From contig CAMUZG010000018.1 of NCBI GenBank assembly GCA_947165145.1, positions 1 through 48,725 on the forward strand: a stretch of DNA of 48,725 nt, in the 5' to 3' direction. Under the pieces are notes generated by a model. That model ran no database searches, was not told where the DNA came from, and saw nothing but the letters and a program-made list of their open reading frames with translations. The stretch's first letter is position 1; each line of letters opens with the position of its first letter. A program made the position numbers and the translations under genes. Below are positions 8,583 through 17,642 of the stretch, in pieces. Origin of the DNA: an uncultured Selenomonadales bacterium. GTDB taxonomy: Bacteria > Bacillota > Negativicutes > Selenomonadales > Selenomonadaceae.

Positions 8583-11500
8583 ATGGCAAAAAAAATGAAG
8601 ACGATGGACGGCAACCAGGCAGCGGCGTATATCTCTTACGCGTTCACGGATGTCGCGGCGATTTATCCGATAACCCCGTCGTCACCGATGGCTGAAGATG
8701 TGGACGTCATGGCAGCACGCGGCGTCAAAAATATTTTCGGGCAAAAAGTCCGTTTGGTCGAATTGCAATCCGAAGGCGGCGCGGCAGGTACGGTTCACGG
8801 CTCGTTGCAGGCGGGCGCACTCACGACGACTTACACGGCATCGCAGGGCTTTTTGCTGATGATTCCCAATTTGTACAAAATCGCGGGCGAACAACTCCCC
8901 GGTGTCTTCCATGTGTCTGCGCGGGCACTTGCAACATCAACTTTGAGCATTTTCGGCGATCATCAAGACGTTATGGCGGCTAGACAGACCGGTTGCGCGA
9001 TGTTCGCCGAATCAAGCGTGCAAGAAGTTATGGATTTGTCGGCAGTGGCACATCTTGCGGCGATTAAAGGCAGAATTCCGTTTATAAATTTCTTTGATGG
9101 CTTCAGAACGTCGCACGAGATTCAAAAAATCGAATTGATTGACTATGCAGACCTCGAAAAGCTTTTGGACGCCGATGCGGTAGAAAAATTCCGTAGAAAT
9201 GCTTTAAATCCCGATCATCCCGTCATGCGCGGCACCGCAACTAATCCCGACGTCTATTTCCAAATTCGTGAGACCGTCAATAACAATTATGAGCAACTTC
9301 CCGACCTCGTAGAAGAAATTATGGCTGATGTCGCTAAAATTACGGGGCGCGAACATCATATTTTCGATTATTTCGGCGCAAACGACGCTGAACGCGTAAT
9401 AATTGCTATCGGCTCCGGTTGTCAAACGGCTAACGAGGCGGCGGCTTATTTGAACGCTAAAGGCGAAAAAGTCGGCGTCGTCAGCGTGCATTTGTATCGT
9501 CCGTTCAGCGTAAAACATTTTCTCAACGCAATTCCTAAAACCGTCAAGAAAATCGCCGTCCTAGACCGTACAAAAGAGTCCGGCGCAGTCGGTGAACCGC
9601 TTTATCTCGACGTGAAGTCTGCATTTTATGATTCGGACGTTAAACCCGTGATTATCGGCGGACGTTTCGGAATTGGCGGCAAAGATACCACTCCCGACCA
9701 AATGCTTGCGATATTCGACGAACTTAAGAAAGATTCGCCGCTCAACGGCTTCACAATCGGCATTAACGACGACGTGTCGCATAAATCGATTGACTACGCG
9801 CAATACGACGTTGACCTCACGCCCGAAGGAACGACGGCTTGCAAATTCTGGGGACTCGGCTCGGACGGAACTGTCGGCGCAAATAAATCCGCCATTAAAA
9901 TCATCGGCGACAACACAAATCTCTACGCGCAGGCTTATTTTGCTTACGACTCGAAAAAATCGGGCGGAATTACAATGAGCCACCTCCGTTTCGGGAAATT
10001 GCCCATAACTTCCCCGTATTTAATCACTAAACCCGATTTTGTCAGCTGTTCGCAGAAAAGTTACGTTCACCACTACAATTTAATCGCTGGTATGAAACGC
10101 GGCGGAACTTTTTTGCTCAATACCGACTGGAGCGACGAAAAACTCGGCAAAAAACTCAAACCGGCTATGAAACGCTACATAATCGACAATAATATCAACG
10201 TTTACACCGTCAACGCCGTCAAAATCGCTGGCGAACTCGGTCTCGGCGGGCGTTTCAATATGGTTATGCAAGCCGCTTTCTTCAAACTCGCCAATATTAT
10301 TCCGATTGACGACGCTGTTAAGTATTTAAAGGACGCTATCGAAAAATCTTACGGTTCAAAGGGTCAAAACGTCGTCGATATGAACTGTGCCGCTGTTGAC
10401 GCTGGCATTGAGGCACTTCACAAGGTTGATATTTCCACTTGGGACGTTGAAGATACCTCCATGAACCAAAAATCTCAGCAAATCGACCCGCCCGCGTTTA
10501 TCAGCGAAATTCAAAACGTTATGAACCGTCAAGAGGGCGATAATCTCCCTGTAAGCAAATTTGTCGGGCTTGCGGACGGAACTTTCCCCGTTGGCGGCAC
10601 TGCTTACGAAAAACGCGGCACTGCGATTAAAGTTCCCGCGTGGGATAAGGAAAAATGTATCGGTTGTAACCAATGTTCGTTCGTTTGCCCGCACGCGGCG
10701 ATTCGTCCGATTTTGACGACGGCTGAAGAACGTAAAAATGCTCCCGAAGGTTTCGAGTCGATACCGTCGAAAATTTCTCGCGGCGCATATGACTTGACGA
10801 TTGCAGTTTCGACTTATGACTGCTTAGGTTGCGGGAATTGCGCTCAAGTTTGCCCGAAACAAGCCTTAACTATGGTTAAATTCGACGATAAAGCTAAATC
10901 TCGGCAAAAAATCTTCGATTTCGGCGTTAAACTCGCTCCAAAAGCTAATCCGACTAAAAAAACGACCGTTATTGGCTCCCAATTTGAAAAACCGCTATTT
11001 GAGTTCAGTGGAGCCTGCGCGGGTTGCGGTGAAACTCCTTACGCGAAGCTTTTGACGCAACTTTTCGGCGACAGAATGATGATTGCCAATGCTACGGGTT
11101 GTTCGTCGATTTGGGGCGCGTCTGCACCTGCAATGCCCTATACTAAGAATCAATTCGGGCGTGGTCCCGCTTGGGGCAACTCACTTTTTGAAGATAACGC
11201 CGAATATGGGCTTGGAATGTTCCTCGGCGTCAAAGCTGTGCGCGAAACTCTTGCAAACGACGCTGAAAAAGCTCTCGAACTCGAAATTTCCGACGAACTT
11301 AAAGCCGCATTGACTGATTGGCGCGAAAATCTTAACGTCAGCGAAAATACTCGCGAACGTGCAGATAAACTGACTGCATTGCTTGAAGTTCAAAAGGGCG
11401 ACGACGTTTTACTCAACAAAATCTATAATAATCGCGACTTTTTCGTTAAACGTTCGCAATGGATTCTCGGCGGCGACGGTTGGGCTTATGACATCGGCTA

Positions 11501-12101
11501 CGGCGGACTTGATCACGTTCTTGCCAGCGGCGAAGACGTTAATATTTTCGTTTTCGACACCGAAGTTTATTCAAATACCGGCGGACAAGCCTCAAAAGCC
11601 ACTCCTGCCGCCGCGATTGCTCAATTCGCCGCTACTGGCAAGAAAACTAAGAAAAAAGACCTCGGCAAAATGGCTATGAGCTACGGTTATGTCTATGTTG
11701 CGCAAGTTTCTATGGGTGCCGACCAAAATCAGCTCATAAAAGCCATTACGGAGGCTGAATCTTATCCTGGCCCGTCGCTGATTATCGCTTATTCGCCCTG
11801 CATTAACCACGGCATACGAAAAGGCATGGGTTCTTCGCAGTTGGAAGGAAAATTGGCTGTTCAGTGCGGTTATTGGGCAAATTGGCGTTACAATCCGCAA
11901 CTCGTCGGTACGGGCAAAAATCCGTTCACTTTGGACAGTAAAGACCCCGATTTTAGCAAATTCCAGGAATTTTTGATGGGCGAAGTCCGTTACTCGTCTC
12001 TTAAACGCAATTTCCCAGACGCCGCGCAGGAATTATTCGAAAAAACTCAACGCGACGCTGAAGATCGCATTGCGGGCTATAAAATTCTTGCGGGCAAATA
12101 A
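8583..12101 (+). CDS. nifJ: Pyruvate:ferredoxin (flavodoxin) oxidoreductase
   Basis: 1172 aa, full length for the single-chain homodimeric enzyme. It oxidatively decarboxylates pyruvate to acetyl-CoA and CO2 and reduces ferredoxin, the central step of anaerobic pyruvate use. Seen in order: N-terminal YPITPSSPMAE (pyruvate/TPP site), the domain II-III region, two [4Fe-4S] ferredoxin-type clusters CIGCNQC...CP near residue 692 and CLGCGNC...CP near residue 750, the proximal-cluster motif CAGCGETPY, and the TPP-binding stretch GDGWAYDIGYGG followed by DTEVYSNTGGQ. GAGAGGAG lies upstream of the ATG, somewhat far (about 15 nt), so a TTG at 8559 is an alternative that adds eight residues. It is monocistronic, with its own promoter and terminator. 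Confidence 0.97.
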   Translation: MAKKMKTMDGNQAAAYISYAFTDVAAIYPITPSSPMAEDVDVMAARGVKNIFGQKVRLVELQSEGGAAGTVHGSLQAGALTTTYTASQGFLLMIPNLYKIAGEQLPGVFHVSARALATSTLSIFGDHQDVMAARQTGCAMFAESSVQEVMDLSAVAHLAAIKGRIPFINFFDGFRTSHEIQKIELIDYADLEKLLDADAVEKFRRNALNPDHPVMRGTATNPDVYFQIRETVNNNYEQLPDLVEEIMADVAKITGREHHIFDYFGANDAERVIIAIGSGCQTANEAAAYLNAKGEKVGVVSVHLYRPFSVKHFLNAIPKTVKKIAVLDRTKESGAVGEPLYLDVKSAFYDSDVKPVIIGGRFGIGGKDTTPDQMLAIFDELKKDSPLNGFTIGINDDVSHKSIDYAQYDVDLTPEGTTACKFWGLGSDGTVGANKSAIKIIGDNTNLYAQAYFAYDSKKSGGITMSHLRFGKLPITSPYLITKPDFVSCSQKSYVHHYNLIAGMKRGGTFLLNTDWSDEKLGKKLKPAMKRYIIDNNINVYTVNAVKIAGELGLGGRFNMVMQAAFFKLANIIPIDDAVKYLKDAIEKSYGSKGQNVVDMNCAAVDAGIEALHKVDISTWDVEDTSMNQKSQQIDPPAFISEIQNVMNRQEGDNLPVSKFVGLADGTFPVGGTAYEKRGTAIKVPAWDKEKCIGCNQCSFVCPHAAIRPILTTAEERKNAPEGFESIPSKISRGAYDLTIAVSTYDCLGCGNCAQVCPKQALTMVKFDDKAKSRQKIFDFGVKLAPKANPTKKTTVIGSQFEKPLFEFSGACAGCGETPYAKLLTQLFGDRMMIANATGCSSIWGASAPAMPYTKNQFGRGPAWGNSLFEDNAEYGLGMFLGVKAVRETLANDAEKALELEISDELKAALTDWRENLNVSENTRERADKLTALLEVQKGDDVLLNKIYNNRDFFVKRSQWILGGDGWAYDIGYGGLDHVLASGEDVNIFVFDTEVYSNTGGQASKATPAAAIAQFAATGKKTKKKDLGKMAMSYGYVYVAQVSMGADQNQLIKAITEAESYPGPSLIIAYSPCINHGIRKGMGSSQLEGKLAVQCGYWANWRYNPQLVGTGKNPFTLDSKDPDFSKFQEFLMGEVRYSSLKRNFPDAAQELFEKTQRDAEDRIAGYKILAGK

Positions 12102-12131
12102 ATTTTTAGTAAATCAGCACGTAATATCAAA

Positions 12132-12167
12132 ATGGTTGGCGTTTTTTACAGCGTCAGCCATTTTTTT
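12132..12167 (+). terminator. Rho-independent terminator after nifJ
   Basis: Arms ATGGTTGGCG and CGTCAGCCAT pair over 10 bp with two G-U wobbles, followed directly by a run of seven T. The T-run overlaps the -35 box of the next promoter. Confidence 0.8.
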
Positions 12168-12194
12168 GTACTTTGCGCTGTTACGTGATATAAT
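12166..12194 (+). promoter_or_regulatory. Promoter of the small coiled-coil/TM gene
   Basis: TTGTAC at 12166 and TATAAT at 12189 with a 17-nt spacer. The -35 box uses the last bases of the nifJ terminator T-run. An AAAGGTGATG ribosome site and ATG follow. Confidence 0.65.
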
Positions 12195-12218
12195 TTGCGT
12201 CGAAAGGTGATGATTGAC

Positions 12219-12494
12219 ATGGCAACCGCAGATGAATGAGTTGATAAACTCGAAACGCGATTTTTGACGCCGTCTGAACAGTTTGAGTTGACAATGGCAA
12301 AGGTTGATACTTTTATTGGCGAAATGCGCGACTTCAAAACTGAAATGCGAGGTCGCGACGCTCAGCACGTGGCAGGTATTAAATCCCTTGAAGCGAAGAT
12401 TGACAAACTCGGCGATAAAATTCAAAATATGATTATCGCGGCTGTTGTCGGATTCGGCGCGATAGTATTTGCCGCAGTTTCGACGTTGAAATAA
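12219..12494 (+). pseudogene. Small coiled-coil membrane protein gene with in-frame UGA at codon 7
   Basis: A promoter, an AAAGGTGATG ribosome site and an ATG at 12219 introduce MATADE, then TGA at 12237, after which the same frame stays open for 85 codons to 12494. The downstream part reads as a coherent protein: a charged helical region with heptad-like spacing (about residues 30-65) and a C-terminal hydrophobic helix, IIAAVVGFGAIVFAAV. No good ribosome site precedes the later in-frame TTG (12264) or ATG (12294). The likeliest reading is a recent nonsense mutation in a 91-aa gene; recoding or readthrough is possible but I see no convincing SECIS-type hairpin beyond a short GAGTT/AACTC stem. 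Function is not recognised. Confidence 0.65.
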
Positions 12495-12565
12495 GTTAAA
12501 TCGGCAGGAATTTATCTTGCTGAATCGAAATGGTCAACATTTCTTTCGACAGAGGAGATTTGTTC

Positions 12566-13630
12566 ATGAAAAAAATAATCGTCATACCCGGCGACGGTAT
12601 CGGGCAGGAAATTACAGCCTCCGCCGTCAAAGTTCTTAAAAAAGTCGATGAAAAGTTCAATATCGGCTTAGAATTCGATTATCGCGACGCCGGCGGCACT
12701 TCCTACGAAAAATTCGGCACACCGCTCACCGACGAAGCTCTCGACGCTTGCAAAAAAGCTGACGGCGTGTTGTTCGGTGCTGTCGGCGGAAAAAAGTGGG
12801 ATTCGTTGCCCGTTCATCTGCGTCCCGAAAAAGCTATCTTCGGCTTGCGCAAAGGTCTCGGATTGTTCGCGAACCTGCGTCCCACGAAAGTTTATCCCGA
12901 ATTGATTAATTCGTCGCCACTCAAGCCCGAACTCGTCGGCGGCAGTGATTTGCTTATCGTCCGCGAACTTGTCGGCGGAATTTATTTCGGTCCACGCTGT
13001 GAATCCGAACTTAAAGACGGCGTCGAACAGGCTTGGGACACAGAAATTTATTCCGTGCCCGAAATCGAGCGAATCACGAAGCTTGCGTTCGAGACAGCCA
13101 AAATTCGTCGCGGAAAAGTCACTTCGGTCGACAAAGCCAATGTTCTCGCCGCAAGTCGTCTCTGGCGCAAAGTTGTCAACGATGTGGCAAAAAATTTCCC
13201 CGATGTCGAACTCAGTCATCTGTACGTCGACAATGCCGCAATGCAACTCGTCCTTAATCCGAAGCAATTCGACGTTATCGTCACGAACAACATTTTTGGC
13301 GATATTTTGAGCGATGAGGCGTCGGTTATCGGCGGTTCAATCGGTTTAATGCCCAGCGCGTCAATCGGCGAACTCACCAGCCTTTACGAACCGATTCACG
13401 GCAGTGCGCCCGATATTGCCGGCAAAGGCATTGCAAATCCGATGGGCACGATTCTCAGCGCGGCAATGCTCCTGCGTTACAGCCTCAATCGCGACGACGC
13501 GGCACAGGCTATCGAAAACGCGATTGACAAAACGCTTGCTGACGGCTACAGGACGGCGGACATTTTCACTGACGGCTTTAAACGTGTCGGCACGGACGAA
13601 GTCACGGAAATCATTTGCAACAATCTTTGA
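12566..13630 (+). CDS. leuB: 3-isopropylmalate dehydrogenase
   Basis: 354 aa. It catalyses the NAD-dependent oxidative decarboxylation of 3-isopropylmalate in leucine synthesis. Family signatures: IPGDGIGQEIT at the N-terminus, the LRKGLGLFANLRP substrate loop, RELVGGIYFG, SVDKANVL with the catalytic Lys, the metal-binding Asp region IFGDILSDEASVIGGS, and YEPIHGSAPDIAGKGIANP (NAD site). ATG is chosen because AGAGGAGA lies 8 nt upstream. No leuA, leuC or leuD is next to it, so it is separated from the usual leu operon. It runs into the MATE gene after 37 bp and may be co-transcribed with it. Confidence 0.96.
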   Translation: MKKIIVIPGDGIGQEITASAVKVLKKVDEKFNIGLEFDYRDAGGTSYEKFGTPLTDEALDACKKADGVLFGAVGGKKWDSLPVHLRPEKAIFGLRKGLGLFANLRPTKVYPELINSSPLKPELVGGSDLLIVRELVGGIYFGPRCESELKDGVEQAWDTEIYSVPEIERITKLAFETAKIRRGKVTSVDKANVLAASRLWRKVVNDVAKNFPDVELSHLYVDNAAMQLVLNPKQFDVIVTNNIFGDILSDEASVIGGSIGLMPSASIGELTSLYEPIHGSAPDIAGKGIANPMGTILSAAMLLRYSLNRDDAAQAIENAIDKTLADGYRTADIFTDGFKRVGTDEVTEIICNNL

Positions 13631-13667
13631 GAACAAATTCCTACACCAATAAACTCGGAGGATTTCT

Positions 13668-15014
13668 TTGAACGCAAGAGATATAGACATGCTGCGCGGC
13701 TCGCTGTGGGATAAAATAATCCTGTTCGCCCTGCCGCTGGCATTGACGGGCGTCATGCAACAACTGCTTAACGCGGCGGACGTCGTGACGCTCGGCAAAT
13801 TCGTCGGCAAAAACGCAATGGCGGCGGTCGGCAACAACATCTCAATGGTCGGGCTTATCGTCAGTCTGCTTATGGGGTTGAGTCTCGGCGCAAACGTAGT
13901 CATTGCCCAAAATATCGGCGCAAAAAGAATTGACCGTGCTCACTTGGCGGTAAGCACGGCTTTTGTTTTGGCGAGTGTCGCGGGAATTTTTTTCTGCGTC
14001 GTCGGCGAAACGTTGGTCGCACCGATTTTCTATCTGCTTGAAGTGCCCGAACTCGTCGTCGACATGGCGGAAACGTACCTGCGAATTTTCCTGCTCGGTC
14101 TGCCCGCAATGAGCCTTTACAACTTCCAAGCGGCAATTTTCCGCAGCAAGGGCGACACGCGAACTCCGTTAATTGCTTTGGCGATTGCGAGCGGCGTCAA
14201 CATCGTGCTGAACCTGCTGTTCGTGTTGGAATTCGATTGGGGAATTGCGGGCGTCGCGGCGGCAACCGTCATTGCCAACATCGTCAGCGCGATAATTTTG
14301 TTCCGCGAATTGCTCAACGTCGACGGCGTCATCAAACTCAACCTGAACGCGCTGATTGTCGATCGCGACGAACTGTTCGAGATTGTGCGAATCGGATTGC
14401 CGGCGGGCGTTCAAGGCATGGTCTTTTCGCTGTCGAATTTGCTGATTCAAGCGGCGATAAATTCACTCGGCGCGGACGCAATGGCGGCATCGGCGGCGGC
14501 GTTCACGATTGAAATCAACGTTTTCTGCGTGGTGAACGGCTTCGGACAGGCGGCAACAACTTTTGTCGGACAAAATTACGGCGCGGGAAATTTGCAACGT
14601 TGCAAGCGCGTAACGTGGCTGTCAATGGGATTGAGCGCGGCTTTCATGCAGACGTTGTGCCTCGTGATTCTGTTTTTTGCCGAAGAAATTTTAAGTCTGT
14701 TCAATCGCGACCCCGAAGTCATAAGATTGGGCGTGATTCGGCTGTGGTACATCGTTGCGCCCGAATTAATCAACGTCTTAATGGAAGGACTGTCGGGTGC
14801 TCTGCGCGGCTACGGCATTTCGCTGACGCCAGCGGTGATAACGTTGATATGCGTGTGCGGCGTGCGTGTGACGTGGATTTTCACGGCGTTCAGGAACATT
14901 CCGACTTACGCGACGCTGATGGCGGTTTACCCGATAAGTTGGCTCATCACAACGATAATTTTGATTGCGGCTTATTTTTATCACGTCAAACACCTCAAGC
15001 CCGCGAGAGCTTAA
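13668..15014 (+). CDS. MATE family efflux transporter
   Basis: 448 aa, inner-membrane, about twelve hydrophobic segments in two similar halves, as expected for multidrug and toxin extrusion (MatE) proteins that export cationic compounds or metabolites by Na+ or H+ antiport. Seen: PLALTGVMQQLLNAADVVTLGKFVG in helix 1-2, SLLMGLSLGANVVIAQNIGAKR, and the second-half counterpart GQAATTFVGQNYGAGN. The start is TTG with GGAGGA 5 nt upstream. The substrate cannot be inferred. A heptanucleotide-repeat hairpin follows the stop codon and separates it from htpG. Confidence 0.92.
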   Translation: MNARDIDMLRGSLWDKIILFALPLALTGVMQQLLNAADVVTLGKFVGKNAMAAVGNNISMVGLIVSLLMGLSLGANVVIAQNIGAKRIDRAHLAVSTAFVLASVAGIFFCVVGETLVAPIFYLLEVPELVVDMAETYLRIFLLGLPAMSLYNFQAAIFRSKGDTRTPLIALAIASGVNIVLNLLFVLEFDWGIAGVAAATVIANIVSAIILFRELLNVDGVIKLNLNALIVDRDELFEIVRIGLPAGVQGMVFSLSNLLIQAAINSLGADAMAASAAAFTIEINVFCVVNGFGQAATTFVGQNYGAGNLQRCKRVTWLSMGLSAAFMQTLCLVILFFAEEILSLFNRDPEVIRLGVIRLWYIVAPELINVLMEGLSGALRGYGISLTPAVITLICVCGVRVTWIFTAFRNIPTYATLMAVYPISWLITTIILIAAYFYHVKHLKPARA

Positions 15015-15090
15015 TTAGGAATGTGGAATTTGGAATTTGGAATTAAAAACGCCTTCTCATTCCCAATTCCTAATTCCTAATTCCAAATTG
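15011..15090. repeat. Heptanucleotide repeat, inverted arms, between MATE gene and htpG
   Basis: Left arm: four 7-nt units of the GGAATTT type. Right arm: units of AATTCCT/AATTCCA. The arms are complementary around a 15-20 nt centre, so the array can fold into a long AT-rich hairpin. The same unit recurs at 18604, 28795, 33661 and 38574. Confidence 0.8.
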
Positions 15091-15111
15091 TTAAAAGGGG
15101 GAGAAATTTTT

Positions 15112-17013
15112 ATGTCTGTTGAAAAAATGCAGTTCCAAGCCGAGACCAAACGCTTGCTTGATTTGGTCGTCAACTCGATTTACACGAACAAAGAAATTTT
15201 TCTGCGCGAACTCATCAGCAACGCCAGCGACGCACTCGACAAACTCCGTATCGAATCGCTGACGAACACTGAGCTTGCGCAAGACGAAGAGCCCGAAATT
15301 TTTGTTATTCCCGACATCGACACGAAGACAATCACAATCAGCGACAACGGTATCGGCATGACGCGCGACGAAGTCATCAGCAATATCGGCACAATCGCGA
15401 AGAGTGGCACCAAAGATTTTCTCGACAAACTCCGCGAATCAACTGCTGCCGCCGCGCAGGAACTTATCGGTCAATTTGGCGTGGGATTTTACAGCGCGTT
15501 CATTGTCGCCGACAAAGTTGAGCTCATCACGCGAAAAGCCGACACCGATTCCGCCGTCAAATGGACTTCCGACGGCGCGGGCGAATACGAGCTTGAAGAC
15601 TGCGACAAAGATTCTCACGGCACGATTATCGTCCTGCATCTCAAGCCCGAATTCACGACCGACAACGAATATAATTTCCTTGACCGCTACGAGATTGAAA
15701 GGCTTGTCAAAAAATATTCCGACTTCGTGCGCTACCCGATTAAAATGAATTTTGAAGTCAGGGACAATGCCGACGCCGAGCCGACGATTGAAATCCGCAC
15801 CGTCAATTCAATGAAACCGCTTTGGACGCGTTCAAAATCCGAAATTACCCGCGAAGAGTACGACGAATTTTTCAAGCAACAGTTGCACGAGTGGGAGCCG
15901 CCGCAGGAAATTTTCCACGTCAAGGCTGAAGGCACCGTCGAATACACCGCGCTACTTTGCATTCCGAAACACGCCGCGCAGAATTTGTATTACTCCGATT
16001 ACGAAGCGGGATTGCAACTTTATTCGCGCCACGTCTTCATCATGGACAAGTGCAAAGATTTTCTGCCGGATTATCTGCGTTTCGTCAAAGGTTTGGTTGA
16101 TTCGCCCGATTTGCCGCTGAACATTTCCCGCGAACTTCTTCAACAGAGCGTCGAAGTCAAAGTTATCGGCAGGGCGTTGGAAAAAAATATTCTCAAGCAG
16201 CTTGGCAAACTTCTGCACGACGAACGCGACAAGTACGAGGAATTTTGGCGCGAATTCGGCAAATCGCTCAAAATCGGCGTGTATAACAGCATGTTCGACA
16301 AAAAGACGCAGGACGGCTTGAAAGATTTGCTCCTGTTCCAAACGTCGCGGGACGGGAAATTTTCCACGCTTGCCGAGTACGTTGAACGTATGCCCGAATC
16401 GCAGAAGAAAATTTACTGCGCGGCAGGCAAAGACGCCGCCTCAATCGAACGGTTGCCGCAAATGGAATTGTTGCGTGAACGCGGGCTTGAAGTCATTTAC
16501 ATGACAGATCCCGTCGACGAGTTTACGATTGACATTTTGCGCACTTACGCCGAAAAAGAATTCCAATCAATCACGCGCGAGAATTTTGAGCTTGACGACG
16601 CCGAATCGCAGAAAGTCAAAGCTGAAGTCGACGAGATTGCCAAATCGCACGAAGACTTGCTCAAGGACATCAAAGACGCAATCGGCGACAACGTCAAGGA
16701 AGTTCGACTGACTTCGCAACTTAAATCAAGCGCGGTGTGTCTCGTGACGGGCGAGGGTGGACCTTCGCTGACAATGGAAAAAACTTTCGCGGCGATGAAC
16801 AACCCGATGTTCAAGGCGACGCAAATTTTGGAGCTCAACCCGAATCATGCGGTGTTCAAGAAACTCGAAAATCTTCACGCGCTCGGCAAGGACAATTCTG
16901 AATTCGAAGACCTGTGCACGACGCTTTATTCGCTGGCACTGCTGATTGAAGGCGTCATGCCTGCCGACCCAGTTGAGCTTGCGAACAAAGTAACGGCGTT
17001 GCTTACGCGGTAG
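15112..17013 (+). CDS. htpG: Chaperone protein HtpG (Hsp90)
   Basis: 633 aa, full length for bacterial Hsp90, a cytosolic ATP-dependent chaperone dimer. GHKL ATPase motifs are clear: ELISNASDALDKLR (catalytic Glu and Asn), DNGIGMT, and GQFGVGFYSAF. The middle domain holds NISRELLQQS with the catalytic-loop Arg. The C-terminal dimerisation domain is present. The start ATG has GGGGGAG 8 nt upstream, just after a heptanucleotide-repeat hairpin. No CIRCE or other heat-shock operator was recognised upstream. A bidirectional terminator follows. Confidence 0.97.
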   Translation: MSVEKMQFQAETKRLLDLVVNSIYTNKEIFLRELISNASDALDKLRIESLTNTELAQDEEPEIFVIPDIDTKTITISDNGIGMTRDEVISNIGTIAKSGTKDFLDKLRESTAAAAQELIGQFGVGFYSAFIVADKVELITRKADTDSAVKWTSDGAGEYELEDCDKDSHGTIIVLHLKPEFTTDNEYNFLDRYEIERLVKKYSDFVRYPIKMNFEVRDNADAEPTIEIRTVNSMKPLWTRSKSEITREEYDEFFKQQLHEWEPPQEIFHVKAEGTVEYTALLCIPKHAAQNLYYSDYEAGLQLYSRHVFIMDKCKDFLPDYLRFVKGLVDSPDLPLNISRELLQQSVEVKVIGRALEKNILKQLGKLLHDERDKYEEFWREFGKSLKIGVYNSMFDKKTQDGLKDLLLFQTSRDGKFSTLAEYVERMPESQKKIYCAAGKDAASIERLPQMELLRERGLEVIYMTDPVDEFTIDILRTYAEKEFQSITRENFELDDAESQKVKAEVDEIAKSHEDLLKDIKDAIGDNVKEVRLTSQLKSSAVCLVTGEGGPSLTMEKTFAAMNNPMFKATQILELNPNHAVFKKLENLHALGKDNSEFEDLCTTLYSLALLIEGVMPADPVELANKVTALLTR

Positions 17014-17040
17014 AAAATTTTTTAATCGGTTCCAACGAAA

Positions 17041-17076
17041 AAGACCGTTTCCAATCACGGAGACGGTCTTAAATTT
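17041..17076. terminator. Bidirectional terminator between htpG and nitroreductase
   Basis: Arms AAGACCGT and ACGGTCTT form an 8-bp stem, followed by AAATTTTT on the plus strand and with GAAAA before it, giving a T-stretch on the minus strand. The genes on either side converge on it. Confidence 0.75.
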
Positions 17077-17090
17077 TTGTCTAACGTTTA

Positions 17091-17615
17091 TCAATCGACG
17101 AAGCTCACCTTGTCAAAGTTCAGCTTGTCGAGTTCGCGAGCACGTGGTTCTTTCGCAGGAATGCCCAACGATAACACCGATTGACACGCAAAATTTTCGG
17201 GGAAGTTCAGCAGTCCGCGCAGAAAATTTTCGCTTGCCGAATCGTCTTCAGCCTCACGTCCGCGAATTTGAATCCAACAGTTGCCAATGCCGAGCGACGC
17301 CGCCATTAACTCCATATTCATCATCGCAACGGACGAATCCTCGATAATCGTGTCGGATTTGTCTTTGTCGGCAATGACGACGACAGCCGCCGCCGCGTCG
17401 CTCAACATCTTGGCGATATTCGATTTGCGGCAGTGAGACATTTTGGCAAGCAGTTCACGATTGCGCACGACGATAAATTCGCACGGATATTTTGAATGAC
17501 CACTCGGCGCAAGAAGTGCCGCGCTCAAAATTTTTTTCAGCTGCTCGTCGGTGAGCAAATCGTCCGTGTAACGTCGAACGCTCCGCCGCGAACGCATTAT
17601 GTCAAGCAATTCCAC
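17091..17615 (-). CDS. Nitroreductase family protein
   Basis: 174 aa, an FMN-dependent NAD(P)H nitroreductase-fold enzyme. Seen: RSRRSVRRYTDD (phosphate/FMN-binding Arg residues), APSGHSKYPCEFIVV, a central SVAMMNMELMAASLGIGNCWI helix at the dimer/FMN interface, and a C-terminal LSLGIPAKEP strand. The start is GTG with GGAAAGG about 9 nt upstream. Family members reduce nitroaromatics, quinones or flavins; the physiological substrate is open. It lies just downstream of an unknown secreted protein gene on the same strand. Confidence 0.9.
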   Translation of the reverse strand: MELLDIMRSRRSVRRYTDDLLTDEQLKKILSAALLAPSGHSKYPCEFIVVRNRELLAKMSHCRKSNIAKMLSDAAAAVVVIADKDKSDTIIEDSSVAMMNMELMAASLGIGNCWIQIRGREAEDDSASENFLRGLLNFPENFACQSVLSLGIPAKEPRARELDKLNFDKVSFVD

Positions 17616-17642
17616 ATTGGCACGACCTTTCCGCGAAAAATT

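Noticed and set aside
12219-12494. Selenoprotein interpretation of the in-frame UGA
   Set aside because: Only a 5-bp hairpin follows the UGA, no redox motif surrounds it, and no Sec machinery is in the window; kept only as something to test.
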